DNA from: a virus
Virus record (IMG/VR): IMGVR_UViG_3300043449_000947
Span: 1 to 64,000 of that record
Length of the DNA: 64,000 nt
Strand: one strand, 5' to 3'
The notes below the pieces were generated by a model. It was not told where the DNA came from and made no database searches. It was given only the letters and a program-made list of their open reading frames with translations. Positions 7,760 to 15,114 of this stretch are shown here, piece after piece. Made by a program: the position numbers and the translations under genes. How positions within the stretch are numbered: the stretch's first letter is position 1; each line of letters starts with the position of its first letter.

Positions 7760-8004
7760 TGAGCCAACGTGAACTGCTTCAGCGGGCTATGGAGGCGCTG
7801 ATTGCCTGTGACTACCTCAATTATGGTGGGGATATTGATGACTTAATTGAAGACATCCGAGCCGAACTTGAGAAGCCGGAGCCGATGACGTGTGGGTATG
7901 TGGGTGTAACTAATGGAGCTTTACTTGGTTTCAGATTCAACCTTTCAGAGAACGGCAACTACAAATTACTGGCAGTGAGGATTGATGATGAGCAAGCAAC
8001 ATGA
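7759..8004 (+). CDS. Small protein of unknown function (81 aa)
   Basis: The ATG overlaps the previous stop as TAATG, which favours 7759 over the ATG 15 bases earlier. It contains an acidic helix (DDLIEDIRAELEKPEP) typical of small phage proteins that end in a conserved GYV segment. No family is firmly recognised. Confidence 0.65.
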   Translation: MSQRELLQRAMEALIACDYLNYGGDIDDLIEDIRAELEKPEPMTCGYVGVTNGALLGFRFNLSENGNYKLLAVRIDDEQAT

Positions 8005-8134
8005 ACAAATCTATTGGGCCTTTACATTCCGCAAACCCGGAACAATCTTTAGACACGGCCCATTCCTTTACAAAGTAGAACGCAGAGCATTCGTCGGCAG
8101 CTGGGTATCGAGGTATACGAAATGGAGGACTTAG
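7985..8134 (+). CDS. Small basic protein (49 aa)
   Basis: It begins with MMSKQHEQIYWAFTFRKPG and is rich in Arg, Lys and aromatic residues. It overlaps the previous gene by 20 nt and the next by 13 nt. It keeps the unbroken chain of overlapping genes here. The second Met (7988) is an equally good start. Function unknown. Confidence 0.5.
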   Translation: MMSKQHEQIYWAFTFRKPGTIFRHGPFLYKVERRAFVGSWVSRYTKWRT

Positions 8135-8460
8135 AAGTACGTATCCTAGCCGTATTCAAAGAGCAGCCTACCAAGGCATTTACGAATACAGACCTGTGTT
8201 TACTGCTGAATGTAGCTGAAAGAAAGATGAGACGTACCACACAAGCCTTGGCTGAAGCAGCCAAAATATCCGTATCAGGTCGTAAGGGCTCATCGAATCT
8301 ATATCAGCTACCACCCAAGCTGCTGTATGCACATCAGAAGTCTTATAACGAAGGCTATGAAGCTGGACTTAAAGCTTCAAACTTGGAAGCCTTCACTGAA
8401 GGTAAACGATCGGCTATACGATCCATCGCTAGAAAAATAGGAGTATCCATACATGTCTAG
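8122..8460 (+). CDS. Putative winged-helix DNA-binding protein
   Basis: 112 aa. Residues 1-62 read as a winged helix: a first helix (VRILAVFKEQP), a TNTDLCLLLNV helix-turn, a recognition-type helix (ERKMRRTTQALAEAA) and a wing (ISVSGRKGSSNLYQLP). The C-terminal half is helical and basic. It could regulate phage genes or act in replication. It overlaps the MazG-like gene by eight bases. Confidence 0.55.
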   Translation: MEDLEVRILAVFKEQPTKAFTNTDLCLLLNVAERKMRRTTQALAEAAKISVSGRKGSSNLYQLPPKLLYAHQKSYNEGYEAGLKASNLEAFTEGKRSAIRSIARKIGVSIHV

Positions 8461-8761
8461 CTTCAATGAACTAGAGCTTAAAATCATTCGCTGGGCTGAA
8501 GTTCGTAACATCTTCAAACACGCTACGCCCAACACTCAGTTTCTCAAAACAGTCTCTGAAATGGGTGAGCTGTCCGATGCCATACTCAAAAGAGATCACG
8601 ACGGTATACGCGATGGCATAGGTGATGTGCTCGTCACGCTCATTCTCGTCGCAGAACTGGAGGGAACGCATTTGTTAGAATGCCTTGATCACGCCTATAA
8701 CGAGATCAAAGATCGTACTGGCAGACTCAACGAAAACGGAGCGTTTATCAAAGATGGCTGA
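8453..8761 (+). CDS. MazG-like nucleotide pyrophosphohydrolase
   Basis: 102 aa. Members of this superfamily hydrolyse (d)NTPs to NMP and pyrophosphate, or lower alarmone levels. The metal-binding motif is visible as SEMGEL (Glu36, Glu39) followed by IRDGIGDVLVTLI (Asp54, Asp58). Length fits single-domain phage MazG proteins. It lies in a run with a TraR-like zinc-finger gene and a dATP/dGTP diphosphohydrolase-like gene, so a role in the nucleotide pool is likely. Confidence 0.85.
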   Translation: MSSFNELELKIIRWAEVRNIFKHATPNTQFLKTVSEMGELSDAILKRDHDGIRDGIGDVLVTLILVAELEGTHLLECLDHAYNEIKDRTGRLNENGAFIKDG

Positions 8762-8969
8762 TGATGTAGACAGAGCACAAGAAGCGAACGAGCTGTTTGA
8801 TGCCATACGTATGAATCAACATAAACAACAATCAAACAAGAGAGAGTTAGAACCCGATGGATACTGCCACGTCTGCGGAGAACTATGTCCAAGTAATAGG
8901 CACATCTTCTGTACCTCCGAGTGTAGAGATGACTATGAACGTATCAAGCGAAGTCGATCCGTTTGGTAA
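8754..8969 (+). CDS. Small zinc-finger protein, TraR/DksA-like
   Basis: 71 aa. The opening ADDVDRAQEANELFDAI resembles the N-terminal helix of phage TraR/DksA proteins (MADxxDRAxE). A zinc-binding site follows as CHVCGE and FCTSEC, four cysteines spaced C-x2-C and C-x3-C. TraR-like proteins bind the secondary channel of host RNA polymerase. The second half (SECRDDYERIKR) departs from TraR, so a plain zinc finger is possible. The start overlaps the MazG-like gene by eight bases. Confidence 0.55.
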   Translation: MADDVDRAQEANELFDAIRMNQHKQQSNKRELEPDGYCHVCGELCPSNRHIFCTSECRDDYERIKRSRSVW

Positions 8970-9276
8970 GAATCCTCATCAGTCAGGAGCCAAACTCGAT
9001 GCACATAAACTACAAGCTGATCTTCTGCTAGACTTCCGCGACGCGTTGCTTGCTGTAGCCTCAATCTCTGATTTTGGTGCCAGAAAATATACGCGTCACG
9101 GATGGATCGATGTACCCAACGGACAAGAAAGATATATGGCTGCTCTATTACGTCACTTGCTTCAAGAAGGCAACGACCCTGACTCAGGACTACCACACAA
9201 ATGGCACGCTTTATGGAATCTACTAGCAGTAGTGCAACTGGATATAAACTCAGCCTCAGAGACACCTTCGCAATAA
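8929..9276 (+). CDS. dATP/dGTP diphosphohydrolase-like protein (DUF5664)
   Basis: 115 aa from the chosen ATG. The family pattern is clear: SGAKLDAHK (19-27), DALLAVASISDFGARKYTRHGW (39-59), RYMAALLRHL (68-77) and DSGLPHKWHALWNLL (85-99). Family members are annotated as dATP/dGTP diphosphohydrolase domains and are frequent in phages. A longer version from 8857 would overlap the zinc-finger gene by 113 nt, so 8929 or 8935 is preferred. With MazG, ThyX and dCMP deaminase it points to active control of dNTPs. Confidence 0.78.
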   Translation: MTMNVSSEVDPFGKNPHQSGAKLDAHKLQADLLLDFRDALLAVASISDFGARKYTRHGWIDVPNGQERYMAALLRHLLQEGNDPDSGLPHKWHALWNLLAVVQLDINSASETPSQ

Positions 9277-9428
9277 AGGCATTTCAAGAGGTTTTAGCTG
9301 TTCATGACATTGAGTTCCTCGATGCTCACAAAGCAGAAAAAATAGCTCGATCAGCGTATGCGCTAGCAGACGAAATGCTACGAATACGAAAAGAGACAAA
9401 AAGAGATCCACACGAAATCGCCCGTTAG
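9201..9428 (+). CDS. Small helical protein of unknown function
   Basis: 75 aa. The C-terminal part (AHKAEKIARSAYALADEMLRIRKE) resembles short helical phage proteins of the AxxAxxxADAML type. The start is uncertain: the listed ATG overlaps the previous gene by 76 nt, and the ATG at 9213 also fits. The stop codon lies inside the terminator hairpin that closes this unit. Confidence 0.55.
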   Translation: MARFMESTSSSATGYKLSLRDTFAIKAFQEVLAVHDIEFLDAHKAEKIARSAYALADEMLRIRKETKRDPHEIAR

Positions 9429-9441
9429 GGCGGTTTTTTTT
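9417..9441 (+). terminator. Intrinsic terminator
   Basis: ATCGCCC pairs with GGGCGGT around GTTA, followed by eight T. It separates the nucleotide-metabolism cluster from the MoxR cluster. Confidence 0.85.
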
Positions 9442-9466
9442 ATCCCTCATAAATAGGTATGTATAT

Positions 9467-10447
9467 ATGAAACCATCACAAGCAGCTGAAGCTATCGCCA
9501 AATGTATTCAAGTTAAACAGCCTCTGTTCCTTTGGGGACAGCCGGGTGTAGGTAAATCAGCCATCACCAGAGATGTAGCTGCTGCACTCAATCTCGAGCT
9601 GATTGATCTACGCCTATCACTACTTGATTCTGTTGATCTGCGGGGCTTTCCGCACATGGAGAACAAGCGTATGCACTTTGCTACGCCGATTTTCCTTCCA
9701 ACTGATCCCAATTCATCAGGCATTCTGTTCCTTGATGAAATGAACGCTGCACCACCAGCTGTTCAGTCTGCTGCCTATCAGCTCGTACTCGATCGTCGTA
9801 TCGGTGAATACAAGCTACCTGACGGTTGGGCCATCATTGCAGCAGGCAATCGTGAGACTGATCAGGGTGTGACTTACACCATGCCTGCACCGCTAGCCAA
9901 CCGCTTCACTCATATCGACTTCGATGTAAACTATGACGACTGGCGTGCATGGGCTCTCAAGAATGGCATCAAGCCAGAAATCATCAACTTCATCTCGTTC
10001 CGACCCAATCTGCTCAATGACTTTGACCCTGACAAGCGTGCATTTCCTACTCCTCGTTCATGGGAGTTTGTCAGTCGTATTATTGATGGCAAGCAGTCTA
10101 TTGAAATAGAACGTGCGCTTATCTCTGGCTCTGTTGGCGAAGGTGCTGCAGCTGAGCTAGCTGGCTTCCTCAAAATCTATAGAAATCTGCCCAATCCTGA
10201 CGTAGTTCTCATGAACCCGTCCAAGGCAGATGTGCCTACCGATCCAGCTACTCTCTATGCTCTGTGCGGTGCGCTCTCAGCACGTGCCAGTCAGAACAAC
10301 TTCGATCGTCTCATTGAGTACTGCGAGCGCATCAAGCCTGAATTTCAGGTTCTGTGTATTCGTGATGCATTCACTCGTGACAATACGCTTGCTCATACGC
10401 AGGCATTCAGCAACTGGGCTGCTAAGAACAGCTCCGTAATCCTCTAG
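9467..10447 (+). CDS. MoxR-family AAA+ ATPase
   Basis: 326 aa. The AAA+ core is complete: Walker A WGQPGVGKS (23-31), Walker B GILFLDEMNA (85-94), sensor 1 IIAAGN (123-128) and an arginine-finger region PLANRF (142-147). MoxR ATPases act as chaperones that remodel or insert metal cofactors with a VWA-domain partner; such a partner is encoded at 12430. The leader ATAAATAGGTATGTA is shared with the 3304 gene. Together with the DUF3150-like gene (11254) this forms a recurring phage cluster of unknown function. Confidence 0.9.
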   Translation: MKPSQAAEAIAKCIQVKQPLFLWGQPGVGKSAITRDVAAALNLELIDLRLSLLDSVDLRGFPHMENKRMHFATPIFLPTDPNSSGILFLDEMNAAPPAVQSAAYQLVLDRRIGEYKLPDGWAIIAAGNRETDQGVTYTMPAPLANRFTHIDFDVNYDDWRAWALKNGIKPEIINFISFRPNLLNDFDPDKRAFPTPRSWEFVSRIIDGKQSIEIERALISGSVGEGAAAELAGFLKIYRNLPNPDVVLMNPSKADVPTDPATLYALCGALSARASQNNFDRLIEYCERIKPEFQVLCIRDAFTRDNTLAHTQAFSNWAAKNSSVIL

Positions 10448-10455
10448 GAGTATTT

Positions 10456-11052
10456 ATGTACGTAGGTAAATCTAAACAGCTTCATAGCGACATCGAAAGC
10501 AATATCGATAAACTGTTCGAGCCTCGACTCGAGCAGGCTGAAAACTGGTTCAACTACGGCATGGGTAAAGAACAGCTTGCACGAGCTGTACTCGATGCCG
10601 TCATTCCTCACGAAGATCAGCAAGCCATCAACAAGCTGGGCGATAAGTACTTCCATAAGTACACTGAGCTGCATGTGTATATAGGTAATGATACGTATAC
10701 CTTCGATGTAGGATCTGTGTATATCCCTCCGAAACTCACTCAACGATACAACACGCCCAACAAGATCACGGAGGGTCCAGTGTTCGACATCTTCACACGT
10801 AGACAAGCAGCCATCGACGCCATACGTAACGAGCGTATGAGTTTTAAAACAGCGTTCAACAAGGCATGGGAGGCTGTACCTAGTGTCAACGCTCTGCTCA
10901 AGGTATGGCCTGCAGCTGAACACCTGATATCTAGCATAGTGATTCAGCGCATCAACACCAAGGGTAAGCGCTACGACAAGGCACAGATTGCTGAAGAGAT
11001 TGACGTCGGCAATCTATCCACTCAACTACTCAAAGCGAAGATGCAGTCATGA
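10456..11052 (+). CDS. Unknown protein of the MoxR/VWA cluster (198 aa)
   Basis: An AGGAG site precedes the ATG, eight bases after the MoxR stop. The sequence is soluble and has helical ends with a beta-rich middle (YTELHVYIGNDTYTFDVGSVYIP). The C-terminal AFNKAWEAVPSVNALLKVWP segment recalls phage proteins annotated with a nucleotide-modification-associated domain (Nmad5), but the match is too weak to call. It overlaps the next gene by four bases. Confidence 0.7.
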   Translation: MYVGKSKQLHSDIESNIDKLFEPRLEQAENWFNYGMGKEQLARAVLDAVIPHEDQQAINKLGDKYFHKYTELHVYIGNDTYTFDVGSVYIPPKLTQRYNTPNKITEGPVFDIFTRRQAAIDAIRNERMSFKTAFNKAWEAVPSVNALLKVWPAAEHLISSIVIQRINTKGKRYDKAQIAEEIDVGNLSTQLLKAKMQS

Positions 11053-11264
11053 ACTTGAACGATATCAGCGGCATAACTACCACTGAAGTGGCTACTGGCT
11101 TTCATCTGATCGAAACCTTCGATGGGTACAAGTTCTACATAGAGCATGTGCCCATCTCTTCCAGCTATCACTTCAAACAATTCGAAAATACTGACCCGTT
11201 CATAGCGGCGCATCTCACGCTCAGATATAAACTACATATGAGGTTGAATTGGCATGAGTATTGA
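11049..11264 (+). CDS. Small unknown protein (71 aa)
   Basis: ATGA coupling with the previous gene and an 11-nt overlap with the next. It is beta-rich and aromatic (GFHLIETFDGYKFYIEHVP). Position suggests it serves the MoxR/VWA cluster. Function unknown. Confidence 0.6.
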   Translation: MNLNDISGITTTEVATGFHLIETFDGYKFYIEHVPISSSYHFKQFENTDPFIAAHLTLRYKLHMRLNWHEY

Positions 11265-12078
11265 ATCCACGTGCATCCTAGTAAAGCTCAAGATCTCTTT
11301 CTGGGATGGCTTCAAGAAAGATAAAGAAGCATCGAACAAGGTAGATCAGGTGTTTCTTACCGAAGGTAAAGTAGGCAATTACAACAAGCGCCTGTTTGCC
11401 AAGAACGTATTCAAACCCATCCGAGAGGTGCTCACGACTGTACGTAATGAGCACCACAGAATGACCATGCCTTGGTGCTACAACGGTGTGTACATTCTGC
11501 CTAACGAGCTGTTCTTTCCGTACACCGAGACTATGCGTACGTGCAAAGATCGTCTCGATGCGGTAGTCGACAACTTCATTCTTCAGTATCCAGTGTATGT
11601 AGCAGCACAGCGCACCAAGCTAGGTGAACTGTTCAAGGGTGAAGACTATCCCGACCCTTCGTTTTTACGTGACAAATACAAGATTGAATTCAATTTTTTT
11701 CCGGTTCCTCAATCGGAGCATTTCATTCTTGATTCACAAAAAGACCTACAAGAGCAGCTAAAGAAGACGCTTTACGATACGCAGAAATCAGCACTCACCA
11801 ACCTATATAATAAGATCCTCGAGCTGGTAGAACGCCTGCACGATCGTCTCAATGATCCTGAAAGTGTTCTTCGTGAAAGCCTGCTGGAGAATCTTGATGC
11901 ACTCGTATCAGTCCTTCCGGGATTGAACGTATTCGATGATGATGTACTGAACAAAGTTTATACGCAGCTGCGTGAGAAAGTGCTCATGTACGATACTCAA
12001 GAGCTTCGTAATGACATGACCAAGCGTCGAGAAATCGTAGCTCATGCGTTCGACGTAGCAGCTCTGTTGCGTGGATAG
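11254..12078 (+). CDS. DUF3150-like protein
   Basis: 274 aa, mainly helical. The N-terminal segment ILVKLKISFWDGFKKDKEAS and the later YNKRLFAKNVFKP and MPWCYNGVYILP are typical of the phage DUF3150 family, whose genes regularly sit between a phage MoxR ATPase and a VWA-metallopeptidase gene, as here. Residues 165-215 form a coiled-coil region. The biochemical role is not known; a substrate or adaptor of the MoxR machine is a reasonable inference. An intrinsic terminator follows directly. Confidence 0.75.
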   Translation: MSIESTCILVKLKISFWDGFKKDKEASNKVDQVFLTEGKVGNYNKRLFAKNVFKPIREVLTTVRNEHHRMTMPWCYNGVYILPNELFFPYTETMRTCKDRLDAVVDNFILQYPVYVAAQRTKLGELFKGEDYPDPSFLRDKYKIEFNFFPVPQSEHFILDSQKDLQEQLKKTLYDTQKSALTNLYNKILELVERLHDRLNDPESVLRESLLENLDALVSVLPGLNVFDDDVLNKVYTQLREKVLMYDTQELRNDMTKRREIVAHAFDVAALLRG

Positions 12079-12079
12079 C

Positions 12080-12112
12080 ATCGACATAACTGAATAACAT
12101 GTCGATTTTTCT
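12080..12112 (+). terminator. Intrinsic terminator
   Basis: ATCGACAT pairs with ATGTCGAT around an 11-nt loop, followed by five T. It directly follows the DUF3150-like stop codon. Confidence 0.8.
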
Positions 12113-12145
12113 TCGTTTCGTCGACATATACCCTAGCGGATAGTG

Positions 12146-12244
12146 GGTTAAAACTTCCGAGGCAGAGACAGTGCGCAGGTTTTCCTCGTCCCTTACGTCG
12201 TGTTCCCCTGAATGCGTGGGCTCTGCCACCCCTATTTTTTAACC
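12146..12244 (+). promoter_or_regulatory. Structured 5' leader (three coaxial helices)
   Basis: GGTTAAAA (12146-12153) pairs with TTTTAACC (12237-12244), GGCAGAG (12161-12167) with CTCTGCC (12221-12227), and GCGCA (12173-12177) with TGCGT (12213-12217). This 99-nt foldable element fills the gap between the terminator and the 12255 gene. It may control translation of the membrane and VWA genes below it. No riboswitch class is recognised. Confidence 0.5.
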
Positions 12245-12254
12245 GAGAACTACT

Positions 12255-12449
12255 ATGCCTTTTATAGAAATCGTTCTACTGGCTGGTCTTTTAAGTTTCT
12301 TCTATGCCTATCTCGTAGAGAGGCACAAGAAGAGTGTGCTGGAAGACCACTTAACTAACCTAGTAGAGATACTCGCAGATGTAGCCGATAAAAAGGCTGT
12401 GTGTACTCGAACTCCTGAAGGACACGTCAATGTCGAAAAAGTCAGCTGA
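12255..12449 (+). CDS. Small membrane-anchored protein (64 aa)
   Basis: One N-terminal membrane helix (IEIVLLAGLLSFFYAYLV, residues 4-21) is followed by a charged helical tail, so it is a signal-anchor protein facing the cytoplasm. It overlaps the VWA-metallopeptidase gene by 20 nt and follows the structured leader. It might tether the MoxR/VWA system to the membrane, but that is inference. Confidence 0.65.
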   Translation: MPFIEIVLLAGLLSFFYAYLVERHKKSVLEDHLTNLVEILADVADKKAVCTRTPEGHVNVEKVS

Positions 12450-13542
12450 ACTCATATCCAAAGCCGTCACTGCTATCGTTCTTGATGATCCGTTCTACGG
12501 CTATCTCTTGCTTCGTCAAGAGATCGAACCATCAGACGCTATACCTGTAGCAGCTACCAACGGCAAACGTATCATCTATAACCCCAAAGCTATTGAAGAC
12601 TTTTCTCCCGCTCAAATTAAGGGTCTGCTCAAGCATGAGGTTATGCACATGGCGCACATGCACCACTTGCGTAGAGGTTCTCGTGATTCTCAGAAGTGGA
12701 ACATGGCTGCTGACTATGTCATCAACGCTGTACTTGTTGAAGCTGGCGTTACATTACCTGACAACGGTCTGGTCGATCCTCAGTACAAGGAATTTTCGAC
12801 TGAACATGTCTACAACATGCTGCCCGATCCTCCTGAGGGCGGTTCTCCCAGCTGGGACTGGGGTGGTGTAGAAGACGCTCCGGGCTCAGACGATGAGCCC
12901 ACTCGTCAGCAGATGGAGGACGACTGCAAGGTTGATCTCATTCAAGCAGCCAATACTGCCAAGATGATGGGCAAGCTGCCTGCACATCTCGAACGTCTCG
13001 TTAATAAAGTACGTGAATCCAAGATGCCTTGGCGTCAGATTCTGGCTAGGTTCTTTCGAGCTACAGCCAAGACTGACTATTCATGGCTGCGCCCCAATCG
13101 TCGCTTTCTAGCTAGCGGTATATACCTGCCTAGTCTATATAGCGAAGCGCTTGGTCCTGTAGTCATAGCTGTCGATACTTCGGGCTCAATCATGGGTGAA
13201 GAACTTGAACAGTTCTTCGGCTGTATCAACGGCATTCTTCGTCAGACCAAGCCAGAAGCAGTGCATGTCCTGTACTGCGACTCGGATGTAGCCAATGTTC
13301 AGGTATTTAAACCATCTGACTATCCGCTCAAGTTGAACAAGTTCAAGCCTGCGGGTGGTGGTGGTACAGACTTCGTACCTGTCTTTGATTACGTCAAAGA
13401 AAAACGCCTTAACCCTGTAGCGCTTCTGTATCTCACAGATATGTATGGTCGTTTTCCAGAACGCGCTCCTTCATATCCTACGATCTGGTGTGCTACTTCA
13501 GATGTACAAGCTCCTTTCGGTAAAACATTATGCTTGAAGTAA
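12430..13542 (+). CDS. VWA-domain protein with DUF2201-type metallopeptidase region
   Basis: 370 aa. The N-terminal domain carries the zincin motif HEVMHMAHMHH (69-79) with the WNMAADYVINA helix downstream, as in DUF2201 putative metallopeptidases. The C-terminal VWA-like domain has a complete MIDAS: DTSGS (249-253), GGGGTDF (309-315) and LTDMYG near 337. A Pro- and acid-rich linker joins them. Such proteins pair with MoxR ATPases; the partner is at 9467. Likely role: metal-dependent chaperone or protease target recognition. The actual function in phages is unknown. Confidence 0.88.
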   Translation: MSKKSAELISKAVTAIVLDDPFYGYLLLRQEIEPSDAIPVAATNGKRIIYNPKAIEDFSPAQIKGLLKHEVMHMAHMHHLRRGSRDSQKWNMAADYVINAVLVEAGVTLPDNGLVDPQYKEFSTEHVYNMLPDPPEGGSPSWDWGGVEDAPGSDDEPTRQQMEDDCKVDLIQAANTAKMMGKLPAHLERLVNKVRESKMPWRQILARFFRATAKTDYSWLRPNRRFLASGIYLPSLYSEALGPVVIAVDTSGSIMGEELEQFFGCINGILRQTKPEAVHVLYCDSDVANVQVFKPSDYPLKLNKFKPAGGGGTDFVPVFDYVKEKRLNPVALLYLTDMYGRFPERAPSYPTIWCATSDVQAPFGKTLCLK

Positions 13543-14318
13543 AATATAACAACCCTCCATACAACCGCGATTTTCACTCATACTATAATATGGCATTGCG
13601 CCAGTACGATAAACATGAATTTGGTGTTCCTACATATCGTGGCGTGTTCTATCACAAGCTTCCTAATAATATTTATGTTGCTTCTTACAACGGCAACAGG
13701 ATCATGGAGTGGCACCCTAACGGTGACATCGTATTTATCTTTTCCGAGAACCACACGCCGTCTGTATCTACACGCATGAGCGTGCTGTTTACCATCTACT
13801 CAGTACTCAAGAAAAAAAATGCCAGAGGTGATATTCATTACCTCGTATCTATCGGTACTGATGGTAATTCTCATCAGGTAAAAGTCCATAACAGATTAAC
13901 CGTTCGTGTTTTTGACAGAACTATTCAGCTTATTCCTGATGAAATTCCAGAAACTACCAAGGATAACGCTAAGTACAGAGCGTTCAACAAGCAGCTGAAA
14001 GAACTCAAAGTTGCTTTGGCAGCGCAGTGTATGTTCGGTGCCTATAAGCATATAGATTATAGAGGGCAGGCACGTACGCGATTAGCTGATCCATATATAT
14101 CGCATGAAGCAGCCAAAAAGAAACTCTATGAGCTTTCGTTAGAATGGATAGAGACTAAAAATCCAAAACTTCTAGAACACGTGGCTACATTTTCGTTCTG
14201 TATCTCATCAGGCATTGCTTGGAACTCGCCCAGTAATCCAGAAGTTCAGAAAAAAGCTGTGCTTAATGCTATGCGTCAAGTGCAGCTGATGTACCTCAGA
14301 AGCGAATGCGTGATCTGA
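13530..14318 (+). CDS. Conserved phage protein, unknown function (262 aa)
   Basis: It overlaps the VWA gene by 13 nt. Residues 20-110 read as a beta-rich domain (GVFYHKLPNNIYVASYNGNR, then MEWHPNGDIVFIF), and the C-terminal half is helical. No catalytic motif is recognised. It is closer in position to the MoxR/VWA genes than to the nuclease-helicase genes, which begin after a likely promoter at 14316. Confidence 0.75.
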   Translation: MLEVKYNNPPYNRDFHSYYNMALRQYDKHEFGVPTYRGVFYHKLPNNIYVASYNGNRIMEWHPNGDIVFIFSENHTPSVSTRMSVLFTIYSVLKKKNARGDIHYLVSIGTDGNSHQVKVHNRLTVRVFDRTIQLIPDEIPETTKDNAKYRAFNKQLKELKVALAAQCMFGAYKHIDYRGQARTRLADPYISHEAAKKKLYELSLEWIETKNPKLLEHVATFSFCISSGIAWNSPSNPEVQKKAVLNAMRQVQLMYLRSECVI

Positions 14319-14324
14319 TATAAT
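14316..14324 (+). promoter_or_regulatory. Extended -10 promoter candidate
   Basis: TGATATAAT is a perfect extended -10 (TGnTATAAT) for host sigma-70. It overlaps the end of the 13530 gene, 32 bp upstream of the nuclease start. No good -35 is visible, which extended -10 promoters can tolerate. Confidence 0.45.
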
Positions 14325-14355
14325 TCCGGAGCCCTAACTCCATAAGGAAAGCTCC

Positions 14356-15114
14356 ATGATAAAAACAGTCTCGTACTCTCGTTTGATGGACTTCGAAAAG
14401 TGTAAATACTTAGCTAAACTCAAGTACTTAGATAAGGTTCCACAGCCTGCTCGCCCACTTCCTCCCGGTAAAACAGAACATGCCAATGATCGCGGTTCAC
14501 GTGTTCATGAGGCAGGTGAGTTATATGTCCGTGGAGGAGTGGAGCTTGTTCATGAGCTTCATGGCTTTAGAGAAGATTTTGACGAACTCAAGAAGCTCTA
14601 CAAGGAAGGTGTAGTAGAACTCGAAGGCGAGTGGGCTGTAGATAAGGAATGGAATCCTGTCGCATGGGCTTCCGATACCGCATGGTGCCGCATGAAGCTA
14701 GATGCCTTCGTTAAGACATCACCTACGACAGCTAGGGTTATCGATTACAAGACAGGAAGACGTATCGGTAACGAGATCAAGCATACAGAACAAGGCCAGA
14801 TTTACCAACTGGCCACTTTTTTACGTCATCCAGAACTGGACCATATTCTTGTAGAGTTCTGGTACATCGACCAAGGTGAGAAGGATATCAAACAGTACAC
14901 TCGTCAACAGGGTACCGGCTACTTTGATAAATACCACAATCGGTTAAATAAAATAACCGACTGCACTGAATTCGATCCTAACCCCAACGCTTTTAGCTGT
15001 AAGTGGTGTCCGTACAAGGGTAACGCTTGTGAATACGGTGTTACTCCTGATCCCAACGCTCAAAAAGCTAAAGCTAAAATACGAGCTATTAAGAAAAACC
15101 ATGGATTTGTTTAA
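14356..15114 (+). CDS. RecB/Cas4-like PD-(D/E)XK nuclease with Fe-S cysteines
   Basis: 252 aa. The catalytic core is clear: GSRVHEAGE with His51, LDAF with Asp116, VIDYKTG with Asp130 and Lys132, and QGQIYQLATF with Gln147. One N-terminal cysteine (Cys16) and a C-terminal CKWC...NAC set (215, 218, 225) match the [4Fe-4S] site of Cas4 and AddB-type nucleases. It probably processes DNA ends in recombination or replication. An AAGGAAAGCTCC ribosome site precedes the ATG. It overlaps the helicase gene by 14 nt. Confidence 0.9.
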   Translation: MIKTVSYSRLMDFEKCKYLAKLKYLDKVPQPARPLPPGKTEHANDRGSRVHEAGELYVRGGVELVHELHGFREDFDELKKLYKEGVVELEGEWAVDKEWNPVAWASDTAWCRMKLDAFVKTSPTTARVIDYKTGRRIGNEIKHTEQGQIYQLATFLRHPELDHILVEFWYIDQGEKDIKQYTRQQGTGYFDKYHNRLNKITDCTEFDPNPNAFSCKWCPYKGNACEYGVTPDPNAQKAKAKIRAIKKNHGFV

